Positions 48,501 through 57,414 of a stretch of 64,000 nucleotides of DNA are shown here, piece by piece. The DNA is taken from NCBI GenBank assembly GCA_036346255.1, contig CM070636.1:28155539-28219538 (forward strand). Direction: 5' to 3'. Source of the stretch: Ampelocalamus luodianensis. Taxonomy: Eukaryota > Streptophyta > Magnoliopsida > Poales > Poaceae. The notes beneath the pieces were generated by a model, which saw only the letters and a list, made by a program, of their open reading frames with translations, was not told the origin of the DNA and searched no databases. Position 1 is the first letter of the stretch. The number at the start of each line of letters is the position of its first letter. Position numbers and translations under genes: made by a program.

Positions 48501-49787
48501 TAAATGTGGACTTTGCATTGTTATGCTAGAACTTTGAGTCGCCCAAAGATTATGTGCAGAGGAAGTAGAATAAGGGTGGATTGCGAACAGTGGGATGATC
48601 GTTGATAACACCCTTCTGATGTAGTACATGAGAGTGTGTGATGTGGAATCTGAAATGTTTGTCCTAAAAAAAGGTTGAGGTGATATGATCGTGTGAGAGA
48701 TCTAATTTGGGGATACTTTCTGAGTGTCATCTGTCAAATGAATTCTATCAGTAAAGGGAATCGGTTAGAGAATGTTTTGTGAAATCATCAGGTCCTCTTC
48801 AAAGGTGTAGACAATGCGTTGATTTGGGCTTGGCGTTGAGATCGCCAAGTTAAGAGTAACAAGTTAGTGTGTTGTGCGATGATTGGGATTCCATATCTTG
48901 AGGGAAATTTTGGTCCTAGAAGAGAAACTGTTAAATTGATGCTTCCTCAAGAAGTGAATTGTTTTCCTGATTTTCGTTTAAGTTCTATGCTGTTGACCTT
49001 TGTCTTTTGCAAAGTTGAGCTTGGCTTTATGTTGGTATGTGTGGTTCTTATCACTTGTAAAGAATAAAAGAAATGTTGGATTTGGTTATTCGAGTGATTT
49101 CTCCTTTGGCGGATGTGGTGTTTATTTGCAAATTTTCTAATTTGAAGGTGGAAAGATTTTCGTGATAAATCTTCGATTTCGAACTTGACTCTTTTTAGTC
49201 GAGTTGGTAACACTTGGTTGCGATGATAGTCCTTCATTTTTTCAGTTGGGCTATGTCGGTGTAAGAGTGTGTTTAAAGCTTAGTTCATGTGTGTCCTCGT
49301 TAAAGGAGGCGATATTTCTTTGGGTGAAAAAGTCCGCTAATAGGTGGAACAAAAGTTCATTGTTCTATGCACATGTTGCGTGGTTCGATACCACTAGGGG
49401 GGGTTGCCCCAAGGTACATTGGTTGTTTTCGCTAGTTGGCAAAACGTTAGGACCGTAGTGAGTCCAAGCGTGAAGTACACATCGCCTTGTTTGTCCCAAA
49501 GTCCGAGTGAGTACCGAGAGGTCCAAGTTTGAAGTTTCATGAGCCGACCTTTGGGTAGCATCCCGTGCGTTGTTAGAGAGGTCGAGCGAAGCCGAGGCAC
49601 AAGTCGTTGGTTTGTGTCAAGGTGCCTTTGTCCCATTAGCCCGAGAGGGAGGCGACTTGGGAATTGGAGTCTCGCATGCGCGAGCTTTATCCAAAGTTTT
49701 TCATGGCGGGTACATAGTAATGTTAGTAAATCTTTTAGCAAAGTGGTTTTTGGTGTTGAGGTTGAATAGAATTGGGTCGAACATTTT
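45573..49787 (+). mobile_element. LARD2 internal domain, non-coding
   Basis: No gag or pol. Blocks align with LARD1 throughout, including the 3' zone with GGCGACTTGGGA and the hairpin CTCGCATGCGCGAG (49671-49684). Small antisense frames at 46939-47196 and 47286-47609 overlap the homologue of the LARD1 antisense frame. Confidence 0.75.
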
Positions 49788-49800
49788 AAGGAGGGTAGAA
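49788..49800 (+). other. LARD2 polypurine tract
   Basis: AAGGAGGGTAGAA, directly before the 3' LTR. Confidence 0.9.
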
Positions 49801-52152
49801 TGTAATACCCCAAAATTAAATCTGAGAGAACAATTAAATCAGAGAGAATAATTAAAATCGGGAATATTTCTTTTAGCAAAGCGATTGAACAGAGAAAGAG
49901 GGTTTTAATGTAATATTCCAATTTATTCTACGAAAGAAAGCGTTCAAAAGAGAAATTAGACATAAAAGGGGGTTTCAGCTTTTGGCAACTTGGGCCTTGG
50001 GCCTTGGCCCAGAGGCCCATGAGGGGTCGGCCACCAATAAAAGGAAGGGGAAAACCTAGATGCATTGTAGCTACAGTGTTGCCGCACGTAGCATGGCTCT
50101 GAGCACACCTCTCCTCCATGGTGGTGCCCTCCATTGGTGCCTCCTTCTCGCCGTCGGTGCCCCCGCCGCCGATCAAGTGAAGGAAGGAGAGGAGATCAAC
50201 TGTGGGAGAGTTCATCATCTTGTTGCGATTCTACAAGGGTAACGTCGCGTGTTCTTCGTTGTTTAATGCGTAATAGTTGCGGTTGATGTCGTTTGGTAGA
50301 TTGATTTGCGTCGGTTTAATAGATCGCGTTCTGTCCAGATTATTGCGCGGTCATTTTCGAGTGTTTAGAAGCCGAATTAGGAGTTGTGGTCTCCTAGAGT
50401 TATGTAGATAATGTTCTTAGCTTTCAGTAGCCACCAAGAACGCCAAAATCCGATTAACGGTTAGAAAGTTATGAATTGTTTAGTGCCGCTGTCTGGTTAA
50501 TCTGTCAACACTCTGACAGTCTGTAGAAAACTGAGTTAATCTATTATTTAAAGACGAAATCAGAGGATCTCAGTATAACAAAAAATGTAGGTAATTTCTA
50601 TAAATTTTCATAGAGATAAAGAACGCAAGATTTGGACCTTCGTAGCAAAAGTTATGGTGGTTTTAGTGTACTGTCCAGAGAAACCGACGTGAAAATTGTT
50701 GTTCTGTAGGTTGGCTTGGTAGAGGCAATAGTTGGCATAATCAAAAGGGCTCCCCAACTAAGTTTATTTAGGTAATTTAATTACCTTTCCAGAAAGTTCA
50801 AGAACATCCTATTTGGACCCCGGAGCAGAAAGTTATGTATTTTAGAAGTTGACTGTCCGCAGTGAACACCAAAAGCGATCGCTAGAAATTGGAAGATTGG
50901 AAAATGCTTGGAAGTTTAGGGAGTTCAATTGTGTTGTTATTTATGCTTTTGGTCCAGTATGTTGGTCTTAGATTGGGTTATCTCTATGTTCAGGTGGGAG
51001 CAAGATCCCAGGGGCAGCGCCCACTTCGCGTCCACCGTTCTCGCACGGTTGAGGCAAGTATCCGGGTTTTTGTATTATTATGCTTGTATGCTGTTTGTGT
51101 TTGTGTCATAATAGCCATGAATGGATGATATTGTGATGAGTACCAAATTATCTTGGTGGTTCCAAGTACTCTGTTTGATAGAGTAATTATGAATTGTTTG
51201 ACAGTGAGTGCTATGTTTTGATACATATTAGCTATGCTTAGTTGATAGTGTGATATGTTGATTAAAGATGGTAAATGCTTATGATATGAATGATAGAAGT
51301 ATGAATGAGTTAAATTCATAAGTGATATTGCTGAGGAGGTATGATTATGATGATTCATGATGTGTGCATATGCATCATGTTGACAAAATAAAGACTTGGT
51401 CACGTGGTGACCAAGCATTTGTTGAGATCCCGCCATGTATATGACGGGCTTGAGGTCCCCACACTTGTTGAGTGTGGGCTTGAGGTCCTCTTTACTTATG
51501 AGTATTGGGCATTGGTCCACGTGCTTGCGAGCACGGGCATGGTATCTTGATGCTGTCGATATCTCATGACACGTGAAATGCGACAAAGAGTGAAAGAGAA
51601 AAGTTGCATTGCATATTCGCATACATACCTCATGAGATATGTTTTTGTGTAAAGCTTTGGAATGGAAAGTTGATGATGTAAATGTGAGATTAATGTTTCA
51701 TTATTGGTACTTCTCGAGTCTTTGGACTCACCCTTGCTTTTGTTGTGTTTTTAGGTACCACTTGCAAGAATGGCATGCATGGGAGGAGTAGACTTGAGTT
51801 GGACACACACACTACCATCCACCTTAAAAGTTGATAAATTTTTAGTTCATACTTTAATAAAGGAGCAACCGCTTAGAGATTGTTTATGATTATGCTTCAT
51901 GCATTGGATTAAGTGTAATAATGATAGGTAGTGTCTTTTGGATATCTCTGGATATGCTAGTTGCTTTAATGTTTTGAATGCCTATTGATTATGCTGAATG
52001 TTGGATTAATTATATACGCTTTATTCAAATATTGGAACCTCCGTAGTTAATAATAGGGAGGTTCGCGCAAAAAATTGATAGGATGTTTTGGCTTAGAATT
52101 GTTTAATGTTAGTTTGGTAGCATTCCGTGCTCAATCCGAAGTGGGTGTTACA
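49801..52152 (+). mobile_element. LARD2 3' LTR
   Basis: TGTAATACCCC start. The end reads CCGAAGTGGGTGTTACA where the 5' LTR has GCTGAGCTGGGGTGTTACA. Confidence 0.9.
51716..51729 (+). repeat. LTR hairpin, GAGTC/GACTC
   Basis: Counterpart of 45112-45127, preceded by CTC instead of GCT, which shortens the stem by one pair. Confidence 0.75.
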
Positions 52153-52631
52153 CCTTTTCCCGTCGGGTTGGACCGCCACTAAAAATTAACAAATCTGTTG
52201 GTCCCAAAGGTCGTCGTAAATTTACTTCACGACGGTACTTCCCATTGGGTGACCGACACGATCCATGGTTATGCCCGACGGGACCAACCTTTTCCGTGTC
52301 GAAATACGCGGCCGCCACTAAAATGGAAAATCCGCCGCTTCCAAAGACCGTCGCGAATTTAATCCACGACGGTATTTCCCGTCGGGTGACCAACACGGAT
52401 TCGGTGGTGGTTAATGGAAAACCCGACGATGGCATAATTTCCGTCGGCGACCATCGGGATAACCGCCAGGAATTATTTTCGGTCGAGTAGCCGTCGAGCA
52501 TTTAAGGCATTAGCGCTTGAGGACTCCGATGGCTAATGCCCGACGGTTACCCATCGGGAACTAATTTCTGATGGTTATTCACTTATTCCTGACGGTTTTC
52601 AACCGTCGCAAATGTCCTGTTTGGAGTAGTG
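52153..52631 (+). mobile_element. CACTA right end with subterminal repeats
   Basis: Many CCGTCGGG, CCCGACG and GACGGT words in both orientations, then GGAGTAGTG at the tip. Open frames on both strands here (about 52148-52501) are by-products of the repeats. Confidence 0.8.
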
Positions 52632-52690
52632 AGCCGCAATCCCATAGGTGGAATTTGCACTTTGGTTTGTCCTGCCATAGACGAACCAGT
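52632..52690 (+). other. Host sequence right of CACTA
   Basis: AGC duplication, then TGCACTTTGGTTTGTCCT and AGACGAAC, matching 11207-11272. It diverges after about 52690. Confidence 0.75.
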
Positions 52691-53535
52691 TAGCCAAATT
52701 TCAAAAAGTAATGTTGAATGCCCCGAGAGAAGACTTACCTTACTGTACCCGCATTGCCAATACCAATTGCCAAACGGATAGCCAGAGCAACTGATGATAG
52801 CCGGCAAGTATCAAATCCGCCTGAGGCAGAAGTACATAAACAACCATTCTAGAGGGGTAGAAAGCATATATATGCACCATTACTGATGTGGCGATCTGCA
52901 TGTGCAACAAGTTGAAGCTTCTACACAAGATGCAAGATGCAGATCACTACGCGTGGACGAGCTCGACCAATTGTAGTTACAACATCCATGTTATGGCATG
53001 ACTCCAAGGATCAGTATCCAGTTGTTCCACAGATGCTAGCTAGCTAGCAAGCTGTAAAGAGCACAAAAGCAACAAAGGTCAGCGGCTTAATCGATCAAGC
53101 TAATTAACGGTGCAGCTGCAGCTGCGAGAGGAGCAGGCTTTGGGCCGGTACAGCCTTGCTTTCAATGGGAAAATGAAGTTACAACACTGTGGTACGGCAC
53201 AGTTGGGCATCTGCATGCATGCCACTGCAGTGCTCGCTCGCGTCTGACTGGCCGGCACAAAGACTCATCAACAATCTAAGCAAGCTAGCGTCCAATGAAA
53301 CACGGAACAGGTCCAATGTGACGCGCCCGGCGGTGGTAAATGTTGAAAATTTGACATATAGGCAACATGTAAAGTGCAATCGAAATCTAGAGTAGTGGCA
53401 AAGAGCCAGGACTTCAACCATGTAAATACGTGATTATCTATTTGTGTATGGCCAAGATACTATTTGACCACTAAATTTCTTTATCATATATTAAAAACCG
53501 TAAAATATAATATTATGAAGAAAAAATATGACAAA
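52691..53535. other. Unassigned low-copy DNA
   Basis: Mixed composition with short simple repeats (GCTAGCTAGCTAGC near 53036, GCAGCTGCAGCTGC near 53113). The minus strand at 52740-52928 has a 62-codon frame with an Ala/Leu/Ile-rich alternative reading, bounded by a possible donor-like GTAAG. There is not enough to call a gene. A paralogue of the TE site is at its left edge; a copia element begins at 53541. Confidence 0.4.
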
Positions 53536-53540
53536 TTCAT
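53536..53540. repeat. Right copia target-site duplication (one side)
   Basis: TTCAT next to the LTR end. The partner lies beyond the window, so it is unconfirmed. Confidence 0.4.
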
Positions 53541-53946
53541 TGTTGGAGCAAAGAGCCCTCGGATCGAACTATTGTCGATATCCGAACTTGTGTGTCGAAA
53601 TTGACAAGCGGATCGAAATCGACAATGAACCCTTTCGATCGTAAGAACGTAAAACGCAAACGAACACACACGAGTTTTCAATTTGCGCCGCAACATCGCT
53701 CGCGACTTTTCTGCTTTTTCATCTCCTTATATCTACGACAAAACGTACGACATGACGGAATCAAACTTAGTTGCTTTCGGTTCGAACTTCCGATGAAGCC
53801 GTTTCAACAACAACTCGATGAGCTACAGCTTGATTTAAACCGAATCGACTCGCTAAGATCGAATCGATTGCTTTATACTTTAACAATCCTTTACAATTCA
53901 AAAACAAAAGAGTAGACTAATCTGAATGACAAGTTTAAACCTAACA
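53541..53946 (-). mobile_element. Copia 3' LTR (406 bp)
   Basis: On the minus strand it starts TGTTAGGTTTAAAC and ends TTGCTCCAACA. The interior has repeated ATCGA/TCGAT words. A small plus-strand frame over it is not a gene. Confidence 0.85.
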
Positions 53947-53960
53947 AATCACCCCCTAAA
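53947..53960 (-). other. Copia polypurine tract
   Basis: The minus strand reads TTTAGGGGGTGATT, directly before the 3' LTR. Confidence 0.8.
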
Positions 53961-54014
53961 CTTGTTGTTCAGACTTCACCTGCTTGATGCCCAATTTCGT
54001 GCATTTCGTAAAAC

Positions 54015-54572
54015 TTAGCACCGACCAAGTGATTTAGTTAGAATATCAGCAACTTGCTCTTCGGTGTTGATATGCTCCACATCCAACTTGCCACCCTCAA
54101 CACATTCACGTATAAAATGATATCTCGTGTCAATGTGTTTGCTTCGATCATGATGAACCGGATTTTTGCAAAGCGCAATGGCAGATTTGTTATCTACCAT
54201 AAGACTGAACTTCTCTGGATCTTGATTCTTGAATTCTCCAAGCAGTTTACTCAGCCATATGCCCTGGCATGCTGCTGTTGTTGCTGAAATGTATTCAGCT
54301 TCACAAGAAGACAAAGCAACAATTTTTTGTTTCTGTGACGACCAAGTTATCAGATTTGAGCCAAAAAGAAATCGATCCATCGTACTTTTGCGATCATCAG
54401 TGTCTCCTGCAAGATCACTGTCACAAAAACCTACAAGTCGTGGCTCCTTGCCTTCATCTCTGATATAGGAACACCCAAAACCTTTTGTACCCTTCACATA
54501 CCTCAAAATGTGTTTTACAGTTGCCATGTGCTCTGTTGTAGGTGCTTCCATAAACCTACTTACTATGCCCAT
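54015..54572 (-). pseudogene. Copia RNase H domain
   Basis: The 185-codon open stretch begins within pol (SRFMEAPTTEHMATVKHILR) and is the standard copia RNase H, which degrades RNA in the RNA-DNA hybrid. Catalytic acids are visible as D51 (FCDSDLAGD), E91 (SSCEAEYIS) and D127 (MVDNKSAIAL), followed by HIDTRYHFIRE and the C-terminal EQVADILTKSL. It is in a different frame from the upstream reverse transcriptase; the slip lies near 54575-54595, and GYVF-type residues after RKST also look displaced. The Met at the start is internal, not a true start. Confidence 0.9.
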
Positions 54573-54580
54573 CGAATATG

Positions 54581-55387
54581 CTATATCCGGTCTCGATTTA
54601 CCAAATAACGAAGGCTTCCAATGATGCTTCGATATTCAGTGTCGTTTACTGAAGAACCACCACCCTTCTTGCTCAATTTCAACCGGTTCTCCATGGGACT
54701 ATGACATGGATTACAATCATTCATACCTGACAAGGCTAGTAGTCTTTCAGCATATCCAGCTTGGCATAAAGTAATTCTTCCATCTTCTTGCTCTACTTCA
54801 ATACCCAAATAATAACTCAAGGGTCCTAGGTCAGTCATGCTGAACATTTTCTTCATCTGATTTTTAAACTCAGTTATGCTATCAATGCTTGATCCAGTAA
54901 TTATTAAGTCATCAACATATACACCAACCAAAAGAACTTCTGTACCTTGAATTCTTTTGTACACTGCATGTTCCACTTTGCTTCTCTCAAAACCAAGAGA
55001 TACTAAGGATTGATCCAATTTAAAATTCCATGCCCTGGGTGCTTGCCGTAGTCCATATAAAGCTTTCTTGAGCCTTAATACCTTCTCATTATTTTATTTG
55101 ATATATCCTGGAGGTTGTTGCACAAACACCTCCTCAGCCAATTCCCCATTTAGAAAGGCTGATTTTACATCTATGTGATGAATTTTCCAACCCTGTTGAA
55201 CAGCCAAAGCAATGAGAAACCTCACTGTTTCTATTCTGGCCACAGGTGCAAAAACTTCTTCAAAATCAATTCCTTGTCTTTGTGCATACCCCTTTGCTAC
55301 TAATCTAGCTTTGTGTTTGACAACTTTCCCTCTACTGTTTTTCTTGATTTTGTATACCCATTTTAATCCAATGGCTTTTCGATCAGC
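54581..55387 (-). pseudogene. Copia reverse transcriptase domain
   Basis: Continues from the integrase frame. It opens with WVYKIKKNSRGKVVKHKARL and goes on through VKSAFLNGELAEEVFVQQPP. It meets one in-frame TAA at 55094, then KKALYGLRQAPRAWNFKLDQ. The catalytic YVDD is intact (GVYVDDLIITGS, about 54908-54919). DLGPLSYYLGIEVE and the KLSKKGG region follow, and the frame ends at 54581. It copies the element RNA into DNA. Only the TAA and the later frameshift separate it from an intact domain. Confidence 0.92.
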
Positions 55388-56764
55388 TGGTAGATCCACA
55401 ATTTCCCATGTTTGATTGTCATAGATAGACTTCAATTCCTCCTCCATTGCAAGTCTCCAGCATCTTTCTTTTGCAGCTGCTTCATAGCTAGAGGGTTCTT
55501 CCAGGGCTAATAAGCAAAGTCCCGAATATTCCAACTCCATTGGATTAGTAGATTCATATATATCTTTTAAATCTCTATACCGCACTGGTTCTTCGTAAGA
55601 GGAGCCACTATCCTGTATTTCTGTAGATGAGTCATCAGGTACAGAAAGAATTTGGGACTGAGGGGTTCTTGGACTATGGATTTGTGGACTCAGTGGCTCA
55701 GGACTATCTCTTGCTGGTTCTTCTGTTCCAGTCTCTGACAAACCAGTGTTTTCAGATTCATGATATATAGTAAAGGTATTTCCATTTCCCACTTGAGCAT
55801 CTTGTTGTATCGAATCAGAATTCCAATCCCAACTCTTTTCTTCCTCAAAGAATACATCCCTACTGACATGTAACCTTTTTGACATAGGATCATAACACCG
55901 ATAGGCTTTTGATCCTGGCTCATAGCCAATTAAAACCATTGTTTTGCTTCGATCATCCAGCTTCTTTAAATTTGGGTGTACTGTTTTGACATGGGCAATG
56001 CAGCCAAATGTCCTCAAGTGATGAACACTTGGCTTTCTTTTGTGCCATGCTTCATAAGGAGTACAATTCACAAGGCTCTTTGTAGGAGATCGGTTCAGCA
56101 AATATACTGCAGTCATAACTGCTTCTCCCCAGAAAGTTGCTGGCATATTCATGCTCTTGAGTAAACTTCGAGCCATCGATACCACAGTTTGGTTTCTCCT
56201 TTCCACCACCCCATTCTGCTGTGGTGAATAAGGTGTTGTTAGAAACCTTTTTAGCCCTTGATTATCAGTAAAAACCTCAAAATCTTTTGATGTAAACTCT
56301 CCTCCTCTGTCAGTCCGAAAAGATTTCAACTGACAACCTGATTCCACATCAGCTCTAGATTTGATTTTCTTGAAAGCATCCAATGCCTGATCCTTTGTTT
56401 TCAGCAAAACAAGCCACATATACCTAGTACAATCATCCACTACTAACAAGAAGTAACTGTTTCCTACTGGTGTGGATGGTGTGATTGGTCCACACAAGTC
56501 TCCATGAACTAATTCAAGAGGATTCTCTGATCTGTACAGAGATTGTTGTGGAAAAGACTTCCTTCGATGCTTTCCAATCAAACATCCTTCACATAGTTGT
56601 TCTATGTGATCAATATGGGGCAGACCCTCTACCATCCCCAATTGAGATAAATTTCGTAGAGCATGAAAATTTAAATGACCATACCTCTTGTGCCATTGCC
56701 AAGCAAGACTTGATCCTTTGTTAACAGTGCATGTGCTCATCGGTTGTAGGTTCAAGATATACAA
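55388..56764 (-). CDS. Copia integrase, partial polyprotein frame
   Basis: Open from 56764. The N-terminal zinc-binding HHCC is present at H25, H30, C58 and C61. The catalytic core has D89 (HGDLCGP), D152 (FRTDRGGEF) and E188 (NGVVERRN), a DD35E triad, then the NRSPTKSL and FGCIAHV blocks of copia integrases. An acidic, Ser/Pro-rich linker leads to reverse transcriptase in the same frame. The protein inserts element DNA into chromosomes. The Met at 56764 is only the first after an upstream break, since this part is normally released from a polyprotein. Confidence 0.92.
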
Positions 56765-57115
56765 ACGATTCCCTAACGTTTCACCTTGGCCAAAGATCTT
56801 CCTTTCTTGATCAAAATAGTCAAGTTCCCATCTTCAATAGTAATCTTGCATCCATTCTCTTCTAATTGACCGAGACTCAATATGTTGCTTCAAGTTGGGG
56901 TATGTAATAAACTTGGTTAGCGCTTTATGCTCCCGATTTCGCATTTGAGAATCATAGTTCCTCCGCCACGAATATCCACTACGATCCATCACCGAATTTT
57001 ACGTTTCCTCCAATAGACTCGCCCAACTCAAAGAAATACTCCTCGATGCTCGTCATGTGATTACTAGCACTGGATCAAGATACCAAGTGCAATCAACTTC
57101 CTCTATGGCAGACTT
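56765..57115 (-). pseudogene. Copia protease region, frame-broken
   Basis: CTWYLDP at the start and NHM-like text just after indicate the copia protease active site, but one base is missing in the DSGAS position, so the frame breaks at once. Further shifts occur up to about 56800, with NILSLGQLEENGCKITIE readable. Several breaks sit at CAG/CTG-like places, so this could partly be sequence error. Confidence 0.75.
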
Positions 57116-57414
57116 AAGTTCTGGTCTTACCTTTTGTTCATTAAGCATCACCACCTTCGACGAGTCACCATCATATTTCTGAATCTCACACATCTCAGCC
57201 ATCAGGAGTTCTGGTTCTTCATCAGTTTGCTTCTGAGCAAGGTTCGCATGCTCCCTCTTCGGCAATCGACATTCGGAAGCGTAATGTCCATAGACATCAC
57301 AATTGAAACATTTGATCTTCGTTTTGTCGGTTTTCTTATAAGGTTTCTTGTCGGTATCATCACCCTGACCACCATGGTTACTTCGGCCGCGCCCTCGGCC
57401 ACTGCCACGCCAGC
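57053..57414 (-). pseudogene. Copia gag C-terminus, truncated
   Basis: A Gly/Arg-rich stretch (WRGSGRGRGRSNHGGQGDD) precedes an intact CCHC zinc knuckle, CFNCDVYGHYASEC, at about 57275-57316. After it come RLPKREHANLAQKQ and an acidic linker into the protease. The rest of gag is separated by the gypsy insertion at 57415. Confidence 0.9.

Larger units (their letters stand above)
43191..52152 (+). mobile_element. LARD2: complete non-coding LTR retrotransposon
   Basis: LTRs of 2368 and 2352 bp (43191-45558 and 49801-52152), an intact primer site, a 4.24 kb internal region and a polypurine tract. No protein domain is visible internally. The LTRs are near-identical apart from CAG/CTG-type differences, so it is young. 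The internal region is related to LARD1, although the first few hundred bases of the LTRs differ. The insertion lies in the subterminal repeats of the CACTA element. Confidence 0.9.
42604..52631 (+). mobile_element. Non-autonomous CACTA transposon hosting LARD2
   Basis: The left end is CACTACTGGAGAATCG (42604). The right end, read inward on the minus strand, is CACTACTCCAAACAGG (52631). Both are flanked by AGC (42601-42603 and 52632-52634), the 3-bp duplication typical of En/Spm-type elements, and the paralogue at 11207-11209 has a single AGC. The right part (52153-52631) is packed with subterminal words of the CCGTCGGG/CCGACGG type, which bind transposase in this superfamily. Without LARD2 only about 1.07 kb remains and there is no transposase, so it is a deletion derivative. 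Confidence 0.85.
53541..57414 (-). mobile_element. Ty1/copia element, minus strand, 5' part displaced
   Basis: In minus-strand order: gag C-terminus with zinc knuckle, protease, integrase, reverse transcriptase, RNase H, polypurine tract and 3' LTR. The copia order (integrase before reverse transcriptase) is clear. Gag is cut at 57414 by a gypsy element that fills the rest of the window, so the copia 5' LTR is not seen. Pol has one in-frame stop, a frameshift and a damaged protease. This is otherwise the best-preserved coding sequence in the window. Confidence 0.95.

Noticed and set aside
52148..52501. 117-codon minus-strand frame resembling a protein with repeats
   Set aside because: Produced by CACTA subterminal repeat words.
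52740..52928. Hydrophobic Gly-rich alternative reading suggestive of a proteolipid subunit
   Set aside because: The similarity is too short and not in a supported frame; no function can be claimed.
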